DNA of 64,000 bases, from assembly GCA_965277695.1 (NCBI GenBank), contig CBDIDQ010000067.1, positions 1 to 64,000 on the forward strand, read 5' to 3'. This document shows positions 33,297 to 41,158 of this stretch, piece by piece. The translations under genes were made by a program, and so were the position numbers. The notes under the pieces are model-generated. The model was not told where the DNA came from, ran no database searches, and worked only from the letters and a program-made list of their open reading frames with translations. The stretch's first letter is position 1. The number at the start of each line of letters is the position of its first letter. The stretch is from JABSOG01 sp965277695. GTDB taxonomy: Bacteria; Pseudomonadota; Gammaproteobacteria; Enterobacterales; Alteromonadaceae.

Positions 33297-34414
33297 TTCA
33301 CTTCCAAGGTTTCGCGGTAGCCATAAGGGGCAAAAATCTGCGAGATGTCGAAACGATTGATGTTATCGCCATCGACCAACAGCGTTTTGGGGCTGACGTG
33401 CAAAGGGGAGTGGCTTTGATTTTTAAGTGCCATATCAATTGCCAGAAACCCTTGAGTAACTGGCAGATTGGTGATTGACGCCCGGATATTGCCGCGTTTG
33501 ATGTCACGATAAACCTGAGCACTGAATTCGTATGAGATGATTTGAATGTCACCAGTCAATGACATTTCATCGAGCACTTCAACGGCGGCTTGAGCCACCA
33601 GTGCTGAGCCGATGATGGTGGTTGTATCTAGATGAGCATTGAGGTAGTCGGTTAGGTGGCTTTTGATTTGCGGGTAGCTGGTGGTAAAAATGGTATCGTT
33701 GAGCTGATATTTTTGTGGATCTAGGGTTGCGGTAAAGGTATTAACAAAGGCTTTCACATACTGGGCCGACTGTTCGCCCGGTAGCAACACGGATTGGCTT
33801 AATGGGGTTAAGTTATGTAACTCGTTCATATAACTGGATAATTGACGACCAACATCACTATAAGAAGGAGACGAGCTGGCAAAAATCCCCTGACTGGCGA
33901 GGTTTTTGCCAATGGCAATCAAGTGAGTGGTATTTTCTAGCTGAATTAATGATTGATAGATGCTTTGATCTAGTGAGCCACCGACAATTATGCTTTGTGG
34001 CGCAAATTGCAGGCATTGCTGAACGGATTCGGCGTGCATTGTCGCCTTGTTTTTACCGCTGTCGTCAATATTATAAACTCTTAGTATCGCGCCTAGAGTA
34101 CGGGCTTTTTTGACCAAGCCATAATTCATTGCAAACCAGTATGAAGTGGCTGATTTAGGGATGATTGCACAAATGCGGCGCTGTTTGGCGTGTTGTTGTT
34201 GCCATTGATAATTGGTGACTTGTCTGTTGCTATTGCCAGAAAAAGGGCTGGTCCAGCGTTCAAGCACCACAGCTTGTATGACTGGTTTGCTTTCTAGCGT
34301 ATTGTGATCAGCCTGACTGTTATAGGTCCAAAAGGGGCCAAGCCAAAGCATCCCGAGTAACAATAGTACTCGCGGGGTGGTGAGTTTAAGGGTTGAGATT
34401 TGATATTGTTTCAT
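33293..34414 (-). CDS. TorT-like periplasmic binding protein
   Basis: A type I periplasmic-binding-protein fold related to TorT/RbsB: RICAIIPKSATSYWFAMNYGLVKKARTLGA at the start and a later IIVGGSLDQSIY and ASITNLPVTQGFLAIDMAL. A signal peptide follows the ATG at 34414 (PRVLLLLGMLWLGPFW). The longer ORF start overlaps the previous gene and lacks a clear ribosome site. It is coupled (ATGA) to the histidine kinase. The ligand is unknown; no tor genes are present. Confidence 0.75.
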   Translation of the reverse strand: MKQYQISTLKLTTPRVLLLLGMLWLGPFWTYNSQADHNTLESKPVIQAVVLERWTSPFSGNSNRQVTNYQWQQQHAKQRRICAIIPKSATSYWFAMNYGLVKKARTLGAILRVYNIDDSGKNKATMHAESVQQCLQFAPQSIIVGGSLDQSIYQSLIQLENTTHLIAIGKNLASQGIFASSSPSYSDVGRQLSSYMNELHNLTPLSQSVLLPGEQSAQYVKAFVNTFTATLDPQKYQLNDTIFTTSYPQIKSHLTDYLNAHLDTTTIIGSALVAQAAVEVLDEMSLTGDIQIISYEFSAQVYRDIKRGNIRASITNLPVTQGFLAIDMALKNQSHSPLHVSPKTLLVDGDNINRFDISQIFAPYGYRETLEVN

Positions 34415-34424
34415 AGTAAAGCCA

Positions 34425-35429
34425 CTAACGGACAATTTCATCCATACTCAGCAGGGCATTGTCTTTATATCTTAGTCGTTTTTTGTCGAGCACGGAGACG
34501 TTAACGATTTTTTTCACTGATACGGGTTGTTCGATTTGGCGTTCACCGATTTGCCAGTCGTCTTCCATGATCTCCGCAATGATTGAGGCTGCCTGTACAC
34601 CGAGTGCATAGTGATCGGGCACAATCGCAAATGCGCCAAAATTAAGCTTGCTTGACAGCATGGGTTTAATCCCGACAATCACAGGTATTCTTGACTTGGC
34701 CACCACTGGCAACCAGGCTGAACGGATCATCTCGGCGTTGAGTAAAGCATTATCGTTGAGTACCCATAGTGCATCAATGTCCTTGCTTAGCAGGCGTTTC
34801 AGGGCGCTTTTGAGTTTTTTATCTAAATTCAAATCCCTGTTAGGAATGCCGACTGTGACTAATTCGATACCCTCAGCCAAACAATAGTCAGCATTTTGTG
34901 CCATGGAGTTACTCATCCATTGACGATGGACCACACCGACTTTTTTGATTGGTTTTTTCAATACCGAGCGCATATTGACGATACTGGTGACAGCTGGTAT
35001 TTCGTAACGGATACCGGTGGCGTTTTTTAGTTTAGCCAAAAAGCGGTCAACAAATAATGCGGCGACGGCGACACTGGGTGGAAACTGCATTTTGGGGTGA
35101 AGTTGTTGATATTTGCTATATAAATTGATCGCATTGTTTTCTACCAGCACGATGATTTTAGGTTGATGCTTTTGGATTTGCTGATCAATTTCAAGCACCG
35201 TTGAGTTCTTGCCAACGATATAAGTTTCAAAGCGTAGTTCTTCTTCTAAGTCGCCTGACAGGCCGGCGATCACTTCTTCAAATACCATGCCTGGGGCGGT
35301 GAAAACCAGCGCCGTGTCCTCGGCAAAAGCGGGTATTGAGAGCAAGCTCATGATTGACAATAGCAGGGTTAACAGCGTTTGCTGACAGGCATTAAGCGGC
35401 CTGTACGCTTGCTTTAAAGAACGCGCCAT
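34425..35429 (-). CDS. ABC-type substrate-binding protein
   Basis: A 334-residue exported protein (signal peptide ending SIPAFA) of the ABC_sub_bind family (YccX/TrpX-like) by its KKVGVVHRQW and DIDALWVLNDNALLN patterns. No permease or ATPase gene is in the operon, so the protein is more likely a sensor partner than a transporter component. It overlaps the upstream PhnD-like gene by 16 bases and is 10 bases from the TorT-like gene. Confidence 0.7.
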   Translation of the reverse strand: MARSLKQAYRPLNACQQTLLTLLLSIMSLLSIPAFAEDTALVFTAPGMVFEEVIAGLSGDLEEELRFETYIVGKNSTVLEIDQQIQKHQPKIIVLVENNAINLYSKYQQLHPKMQFPPSVAVAALFVDRFLAKLKNATGIRYEIPAVTSIVNMRSVLKKPIKKVGVVHRQWMSNSMAQNADYCLAEGIELVTVGIPNRDLNLDKKLKSALKRLLSKDIDALWVLNDNALLNAEMIRSAWLPVVAKSRIPVIVGIKPMLSSKLNFGAFAIVPDHYALGVQAASIIAEIMEDDWQIGERQIEQPVSVKKIVNVSVLDKKRLRYKDNALLSMDEIVR

Positions 35430-36121
35430 TGGTCAACTCCCAGTTTAGTATTTATCTTTCCATTAAACTTTTTGAGGCAATTTACAATGCTCTTCTTGAC
35501 TGTTGCGGTTGAAGGGGCGGTAGTTAATGCCGCGCTGACCAGTCCCACTTTAATATCTAGCCGGGTGTAAACCAGATTGAGGTTTGATTTGTTTTTGATC
35601 TGCTGATAGAGACGTTTTGAGACAAAAATGCCATCCACTGAGCCGAAGGTGAGCAGTGGTAGCAAATCTTCTTGTTTGGTGACTCGTTTGATTTTGATAT
35701 CAGCTTTAAATAATTGGGAGACAAACTCGCCCATGGGCTTGCGTCCTAATAAGTCGACTACGCCAATTTTCTTGTTGTTGATTTTGGCGATCTCCATCGG
35801 TTCATCGACAGAGACCAAAACATATTCTTCTTCGATGACGCCTTTTTGTACACCTCGTATCACGATTTGAAATGGACTGGCGCGTTTGATCACCGGTAAT
35901 AGCGATAAAATGGCATCAGGTGGTGTTTTTTTGATTTGTTTACGAAAGTCTTTGCCACGACCGAATACGGTGACGGTAATGTTGGGGCAGACTACACTGA
36001 TGTCTTGTTGCATGACTTTGGCTCTAACATCTGTCGGGACAAAAACAAACAAATTATCCCCCCGTACTGGCAGTGCCAGCAACAGGTATAGAATAAACGT
36101 TAGGGTGTCTTTACAACGCAT
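35414..36121 (-). CDS. PhnD-like periplasmic binding protein
   Basis: A 235-residue exported protein (signal peptide TFILYLLLALPVRG) with a type II binding-protein layout: GVQKGVIEEEYVLVS, INNKKIGVVDLLGRKPMGEFV and FGSVDGIFVSKRLY resemble the phosphonate-binding PhnD and SBP-3 families. It is short for that family. It begins the four-gene operon that ends with the histidine kinase; no transporter genes accompany it. Confidence 0.65.
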   Translation of the reverse strand: MRCKDTLTFILYLLLALPVRGDNLFVFVPTDVRAKVMQQDISVVCPNITVTVFGRGKDFRKQIKKTPPDAILSLLPVIKRASPFQIVIRGVQKGVIEEEYVLVSVDEPMEIAKINNKKIGVVDLLGRKPMGEFVSQLFKADIKIKRVTKQEDLLPLLTFGSVDGIFVSKRLYQQIKNKSNLNLVYTRLDIKVGLVSAALTTAPSTATVKKSIVNCLKKFNGKINTKLGVDQWRVL

Positions 36122-36356
36122 TTATTGACCTTTATTGGTGTTTGTGAATTTGCCACTTTTCAGTTTTAACGATCTTCAATGATCGTAGCAGTGGTCACCG
36201 GGTTTACGCCAATAATGGCCGCTAAATTATCAACATACTCGGGCTTATTGGTGACTCTGCTTGGACTTATGCGCTTTGTTGTTGGCGTCAATTGACTCCA
36301 TAGCGGTGGGTAACTACTGGTAATTATCGGTCGCTGGATCTACACTGGTTGTCAGC
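36122..36356. other. Intergenic region before the riboswitch
   Basis: This is the first part of a 452-base gap (36122-36573) between the sensor operon and the small ORF. It must contain the promoter of the riboswitch transcript and the promoter of the sensor operon. Beyond that I see no repeat or ORF. Confidence 0.5.
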
Positions 36357-36450
36357 TGTAATGATAAAGGCAAACTCAGTGAAAGCTGGGGACGCAAAGC
36401 TTCTGGTCTAAGGGGTCGTTTTAATCCTATGATTGCAGAGCCGCCAACTT
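36357..36450 (+). ncRNA. Cyclic di-GMP-I (GEMM-I) riboswitch
   Basis: The conserved GEMM-I core is visible: GGCAAAC, a 6-bp stem closed by a GAAA tetraloop, then GGACGCAAAGC, and a TCTAAGG...CCTATGA pair matching the 11-nt tetraloop receptor (CCUAAG/UAUGG) at the expected position. The outer P1 can pair GTAA with TTAC. A short hairpin (AAGCC-TTCT-GGCTT) follows at 36458-36471 and may be the expression platform. It lies 120 bases upstream of a small membrane-protein ORF. Confidence 0.88.
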
Positions 36451-36573
36451 ACATTTCAAGCCTTCTGGCTTGGCGTTTAAAATGACGCATTTGTAATGAC
36501 GAAAATTATCCTGTAAAGCAGCTATAACCCTCGTTGAGTAGTCGTTTACTCATGTTTTCAGGAGTGTATTATT

Positions 36574-36777
36574 GTGAACACCATTGTAACTTTTTTTGTA
36601 AATGGCAGTGCCAATTCTGCTATGAATTCCACTATAAATAGTTCTGTTTTATCCAAACCCTCAAACAAGCCCATACTCAGACCGCCAATTTATCGCACCA
36701 GAAAACCCAACCATTTGAAATGGCTGGTGTTTACGGTTGTTTTTGGCTTGTTTGCGACTTTAGTTAGCGCCGTTTAG
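36574..36777 (+). CDS. Small membrane protein downstream of c-di-GMP riboswitch
   Basis: A 67-codon ORF with a GTG start 9 bases after AGGAG. The N-terminal half is Ser/Asn-rich (NGSANSAMNSTINSS), followed by a basic PPIYRTRKPNHLK stretch and a C-terminal membrane segment (WLVFTVVFGLFATLVSAV). I do not recognise a family. The riboswitch upstream and the good ribosome site are the main arguments that it is real. Confidence 0.55.
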   Translation: MNTIVTFFVNGSANSAMNSTINSSVLSKPSNKPILRPPIYRTRKPNHLKWLVFTVVFGLFATLVSAV

Positions 36778-36795
36778 TGCAATTTAGAGGTTAAC

Positions 36796-36968
36796 GGTGG
36801 GCAACGCTTCGCTATGCAAACCTCGCTTCGCTATTCAAATCTTGCCACCCTACAAAGCCTGCAAGCCCATGGGTTATTGATAACCTTTAACAGACAGTCT
36901 TTGGTAGGGTAGGCAGTGTGTTTTGCCTACCGTGAATTCAATGATAAACCCGATGATTTGTCGACAGG
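36796..36968. repeat. 173-bp direct repeat, copy 1 (left of hipBA)
   Basis: It aligns without gaps to 38703-38875, with 8 mismatches by hand count (about 95% identity). The right part holds an inverted repeat around TAGGCA/TGCCTA. It is non-coding. Confidence 0.92.
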
Positions 36969-36986
36969 GACTTTATTTTGTGGTTT

Positions 36987-38258
36987 TCAATCTGATAATT
37001 GCTTAGTCATATCTTTGATCACGCCATGGATGATTTGTCGTAAATGCCTTAATTCACCGGCATGTGGTCTACTATCCGTCTGAGTCTTTACTATTGCATC
37101 GTACAATGTGCTAGCCCGGTGATTTATGTTTGTCACCATTTCAGTAATTGCTTTGTCCAAAAAACGCTTTTTTAAACCTATTGCTTCACCAAATCGAATT
37201 AACTCGGCGACTGTAACTTGATTAAAATATTGGGCGTTACCAATGGGCCAACTGAGTTCTGCTTCACCCCATTTTCCCGGTTCGTGATAGACGGTTGTTG
37301 ATAACAGATCGTAATGAGGTGTTAAGGTGTTACCTTGTGGTTGGCAAAAAACAGACAGGTTTTTAAGGTGGGCATCGCCATTGCCAACCAGTGTGTTAAA
37401 CAACATCCATTTGAAAATCGCTTGTCTGGTCAGCGCTTTAACACGGCACAAATCTATCAGGCGATTCAGATTTTTTATCGTGCTACCGGTATATTTTGCC
37501 CAACCGACAACAGAGAGTAACTGGCAGCCATCCAGAGTATGATCGCGTACTAACGCTTGCTCTGCTTTTTTAGTGCGGTCGAATCGTTCAATAATAAAAA
37601 TTGGATCCGGCACCTGCCTGAAATAGGTTAGAGGCACATTCAGGCCACAGTCTTTTGCCAATTGCATCACAAACCATTCATTAACCGCTGTATGCGGATA
37701 ATGTTCAGGGTGACGGTGATCAGGTTTTAGTATATGCGTTGATAATGTATTGCCAATGGGTTCGAATAAATGGCCATCACGATAAATTACCGCCATTTTA
37801 TGTTGTGCACCAGCCAATGACATCCGCTTGGCATGAGGGGAAGACAGGGGAGCGATGGGGAGTCGGCCAATTCGTTGGTTCAGTTCAGCAAATGTCAGGG
37901 ATAACTCACCACGATTGGTGATGGTTTCATCGGCCTTTAAAAGCGTTAAAGCACCTGCCGATTCTTGGCCGTAATAAGCTAACAGGGAAAATGAATCTGT
38001 ATGTTCAAAATCCTTGTCTTGCGTTAGTACTGCCCTAGCATTTTCTTCAGGCAGTAAATTATCAAAAAACCACTGTACAGGTCGTAATGAAGCACCATCA
38101 ACAATCGGGTTTGCCGAGCGTAATAACGCGGGTGACAAATCAAACGAATCAGCGCTGGTGAGCCAATTATCGTCATAATGAAATGACCATAGTTCCCGGT
38201 TTTCATTTACCCGGCCAATGAGCTGATGGTTAAACCACACATTTAAACTTCGGCTCAT
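36987..38258 (-). CDS. hipA: HipA-family kinase toxin
   Basis: HipA phosphorylates a target (glutamyl-tRNA synthetase in E. coli), blocking growth. The 423-residue protein carries the family motifs: SLAGAQHKM (ATP-site lid region), AVNEWFVMQLAKDCGL, IERFDR, GNGDAHLKNLSV (catalytic Asp) and HYDLLST (metal-binding Asp). It overlaps hipB by 4 bases (ATGA) and lies between two direct repeats. Confidence 0.93.
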   Translation of the reverse strand: MSRSLNVWFNHQLIGRVNENRELWSFHYDDNWLTSADSFDLSPALLRSANPIVDGASLRPVQWFFDNLLPEENARAVLTQDKDFEHTDSFSLLAYYGQESAGALTLLKADETITNRGELSLTFAELNQRIGRLPIAPLSSPHAKRMSLAGAQHKMAVIYRDGHLFEPIGNTLSTHILKPDHRHPEHYPHTAVNEWFVMQLAKDCGLNVPLTYFRQVPDPIFIIERFDRTKKAEQALVRDHTLDGCQLLSVVGWAKYTGSTIKNLNRLIDLCRVKALTRQAIFKWMLFNTLVGNGDAHLKNLSVFCQPQGNTLTPHYDLLSTTVYHEPGKWGEAELSWPIGNAQYFNQVTVAELIRFGEAIGLKKRFLDKAITEMVTNINHRASTLYDAIVKTQTDSRPHAGELRHLRQIIHGVIKDMTKQLSD

Positions 38259-38542
38259 TTGCCCGACTCTTCATCGTCCGGGTGAGCAGTTAAATTCATC
38301 ATAACTTCATTTAATTCGTCGCTGTCGAGGGGGACATCTAAATGGATATGAATACCCAATTCGTCACATAATGCGAAAACACTGCCAATATTCACTTGGC
38401 TTTTACCTTTTTCAACGTCGCCGACATAGACATGACTGCGATCAACCATATCCGCTAAATCTTCCTGGCGTATCTTCTGGGATTTGCGCACCGCTTTAAT
38501 TAAATGGCCTAATGTCGCTACCGAATCTATTTTAACTTGCAT
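38255..38542 (-). CDS. hipB: HipB-family antitoxin
   Basis: A 95-residue XRE-type helix-turn-helix protein (LGHLIKAVRKSQKIRQEDLADMVDRSHVYVGDVEKGKSQ) that should neutralise HipA and repress the pair. It precedes hipA with a 4-base overlap, and three near-identical palindromic repeats lie directly upstream. Confidence 0.92.
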   Translation of the reverse strand: MQVKIDSVATLGHLIKAVRKSQKIRQEDLADMVDRSHVYVGDVEKGKSQVNIGSVFALCDELGIHIHLDVPLDSDELNEVMMNLTAHPDDEESGK

Positions 38543-38570
38543 ATTCCACCTGTTATTTCAGTTAAAATTC

Positions 38571-38684
38571 TAAGCTATGGTTTAGATATTAGTTATATTT
38601 TGGGTTTTAGTCAATGAATCTAAGCTAGAGTTTAGTTTTTGTTATTTTGCTGGGCAAGATAGTAAGAGATAAGCTGTAGTTTAG
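38571..38684. promoter_or_regulatory. Triple HipB operator
   Basis: TAAGCTNNNGTTTAG occurs at 38571-38585, 38621-38635 and 38670-38684. Each forms an imperfect palindrome CTAAGC-N4-GTTTAG (the third copy starts with GATAAGC), and the centres are 50 and 49 bases apart, almost five helical turns. The position upstream of hipB fits autorepression with looping. Confidence 0.8.
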
Positions 38685-38702
38685 ATTTTTGGATAACTTC
38701 AT

Positions 38703-38875
38703 GGTGGGCAAGACTTCGCTATGCAAACCTTGCTGCGCTATTCAAATCTTGCCACCCTACAAATCCTGCAAGCCCATGGGTTATTGATAACCTTTAACAG
38801 ACAGTCGTTGGTAGGGTAGGCAGTGTGTTTTGCCTACCATGAATTCAATGATAAACCCGATGATTTATCGACAGG
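38703..38875. repeat. 173-bp direct repeat, copy 2 (right of hipBA)
   Basis: It is gap-free with 36796-36968 and the two have the same orientation. Together they bracket hipBA and its operators; recombination between them would remove a 1907-bp segment. It fills most of the gap 38543-38897, with the HipB operators. Confidence 0.92.
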
Positions 38876-38897
38876 TTTTTTTCAGCAAGCACCTGAC

Positions 38898-41135
38898 TTA
38901 AAATAAACGAACTTTCACACCATTTTTCTCTAATTGGTCTTTTACTGCGGTATCCATTGCTTTGTCAGCATACAAAAATTGAAGGTTTTTTAAGGCGAGT
39001 AAAGGTTGATAGTTGTTTATTTTAATTTCGATTATCGTTAAAATGTCAAGCTGAGTTAAATTCTCCAAAACATTTAAATCATTGATAAAAGTTTTGTTTA
39101 ACCACAATTGTTTAAGCTGAGTAACACGGTTTAACCATGAACAATCTTGCAATGCTAAAGGCCGAAGGTTTAACAAGGTACTGTTAACCACAGACTGTAT
39201 TAATGTCTCCGGCTCATGGGTAAATAAATTCTCCACCAGATTATTAATGACTGAAGGTTGGTTACACCGACTTTGCAAACAGCTGGCGGCTAAAGCCAAT
39301 TGGCGGCTCAAGCGTTTATTACCGGCCAGTTTTATCGCTGGGTTGACGATGATTTTGGCGTATAACACAACACTTTCAGGGGCTTCATCAGTCCAACCGA
39401 GAGTTTGCATTCGTTGCATATTCTCAAACGGAAAAAGCCTATCCAGATGCTGTTCAATCACCCGGCGAGAGCGCCCGGTCAGTGAAAGTTCTTCAAATAC
39501 CAGCTGCCAGATTTCACCCCAGTCCGGATCGTCTACTGTGGAAAATAAATCCAAAGTAAATTTATCTTTCGGGTCGAGTTCTTGCAGTGAATTAGCGATA
39601 GCATAAGCGGCGAAGTATTCCAAAAACGATAGGTGGCTGAAACCATAATACTCTTCGCCGTCAATTTGACCTTTGGGGATTAAAAAGCCAGTACGGGTTT
39701 TGATGTAATGGATCAACTGCTGACTATGCATACTCAACTTGCCCATATCCACTGCCTCAGCTAACTGTAATTGTAAAAACTGGTCGAGTTCAGTTTCACT
39801 GAGCTGTAATTGACGTTCGGCTGTTATTTCTGGCTGTTGGTGTTGCAAGTCTTCAAGGTCATCTTCATCCATGTCAGTTAGGCTGGTTTGGCTAATGACC
39901 AGTTGACCCGCCTGCATTTGCAGGGCGAGTTTGCCGAGCCAGTTTTTGATGTCTTGGTAATCGTATTCGTTGCTGAGTTGATTTTTGATTGAGCGGGCTC
40001 TGTCCATCGCGATCAGATAGGTTTCGCTAATACGTTGATAGAGTTCGGCGCGACCGTTGGGTAATTCACCCCGTCGCCACTGGATAAAACAAATTAGGTT
40101 GAGCAATACGGGTATTCGCGATAGGGCATTGAGTTGCAGGCTGTATTGGCCAATTTTGCCGATGTCAGTGATAAACTTTTGCCGCTTTTCATCGTTGGGT
40201 GGTAAATAGTTTTTTACCCAGTTAGTGGCAAACTGTTGGCGTTGCTCCGGGCTAAAAGGCGTCAGGTAATAATTGGCTGGCAAATGGGCTTGTTCATTGA
40301 TTATTGACTCAAGCTGGTGTCTGTCGGCAAAGTGTTTCTTGTTTTGTGGTTCGTCGACATCAATTTGCCAAAAATCGACCGGGTTAAAACCCACCACACG
40401 GGAGGTCAGCAACAGACGGGTTTTTGGCGTGCTGGTCAATAATTGCCGAAGTTGTTTGCTGAGCCAATGGGATAACGCGGGCGAGATTTCATCTAGGCCG
40501 TCGATTAGCAATAACACCTGACCGGTGACCAACATTTGTTTTAGAGTATCTACTGCACCGGGTTTGTTAAACACCTGTGTTGCCAGTTGATCGCCTTGGG
40601 TGTTAAGGATTAATTCAATAAAAGTGTCGTTGGTGAGTTCAGTGGCTACATCGGTTGGTTTAAGTTCTCGGGCGGTTAAGACCAGTGGAAAAAGTGGGCC
40701 GAGTTGTTTTTTGCCATAGTTTTCATTCCAGTGGCACAACGAACAGACTAACCATTGGACTAAGGTGCTTTTGCCAACGCCCGGGTCGCCCAGCAGCACC
40801 AGCCTTGGATTATCGGCGATCACTCTGGCGACACTCATTAGTGCTTCTTCTTGATCATCGGTTGAAGGTGCAGAAGGTTCAGACTCTTGTTGTGCCAGTG
40901 TCTCGGGGGCTATTCTGTTTTGGCTGACTTTGGGGAAGACATAAAGTTGGTCGATATAAATCGAACCGCTGCCACCGTCTTCATCGTCCAGTGCCATGCC
41001 TTGATTATCAAGATAACCAAATAATTTGACCGCACTACGGCAATAGCTGCTTAACGGAGTGTCATACAGCGCGAGAAATTCACTGCTATTGGCGGCTTCA
41101 AAGCGCGGTAATGGATTGCGTATTACAGTGGTCAT
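38898..41135 (-). CDS. NACHT-domain STAND NTPase with C-terminal repeats
   Basis: A 745-residue cytosolic protein. The NACHT domain has Walker A GDPGVGKS (116-123) and Walker B LLLIDGLDE (208-216), with LLLTSRV as a sensor motif. The C-terminus contains short leucine-rich-like repeats (WLNRVTQLKQLWLN, LNVLENLTQLDIL, LLALKNLQFLY), a plausible ligand-sensing part. The N-terminal 100 residues contain no effector domain I recognise. Bacterial NACHT proteins of this size are known anti-phage proteins (bNACHT group). It follows the KAP gene after 23 bases, so the two form an operon. Confidence 0.82.
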   Translation of the reverse strand: MTTVIRNPLPRFEAANSSEFLALYDTPLSSYCRSAVKLFGYLDNQGMALDDEDGGSGSIYIDQLYVFPKVSQNRIAPETLAQQESEPSAPSTDDQEEALMSVARVIADNPRLVLLGDPGVGKSTLVQWLVCSLCHWNENYGKKQLGPLFPLVLTARELKPTDVATELTNDTFIELILNTQGDQLATQVFNKPGAVDTLKQMLVTGQVLLLIDGLDEISPALSHWLSKQLRQLLTSTPKTRLLLTSRVVGFNPVDFWQIDVDEPQNKKHFADRHQLESIINEQAHLPANYYLTPFSPEQRQQFATNWVKNYLPPNDEKRQKFITDIGKIGQYSLQLNALSRIPVLLNLICFIQWRRGELPNGRAELYQRISETYLIAMDRARSIKNQLSNEYDYQDIKNWLGKLALQMQAGQLVISQTSLTDMDEDDLEDLQHQQPEITAERQLQLSETELDQFLQLQLAEAVDMGKLSMHSQQLIHYIKTRTGFLIPKGQIDGEEYYGFSHLSFLEYFAAYAIANSLQELDPKDKFTLDLFSTVDDPDWGEIWQLVFEELSLTGRSRRVIEQHLDRLFPFENMQRMQTLGWTDEAPESVVLYAKIIVNPAIKLAGNKRLSRQLALAASCLQSRCNQPSVINNLVENLFTHEPETLIQSVVNSTLLNLRPLALQDCSWLNRVTQLKQLWLNKTFINDLNVLENLTQLDILTIIEIKINNYQPLLALKNLQFLYADKAMDTAVKDQLEKNGVKVRLF

Positions 41136-41158
41136 GTTTGCTACCTGTCACTTATTAT

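Noticed and set aside
38700..38880. CRISPR-like repeat with a partner at 36796
   Set aside because: Only two copies exist, 173 bp long and 1.9 kb apart, without spacers or cas genes.
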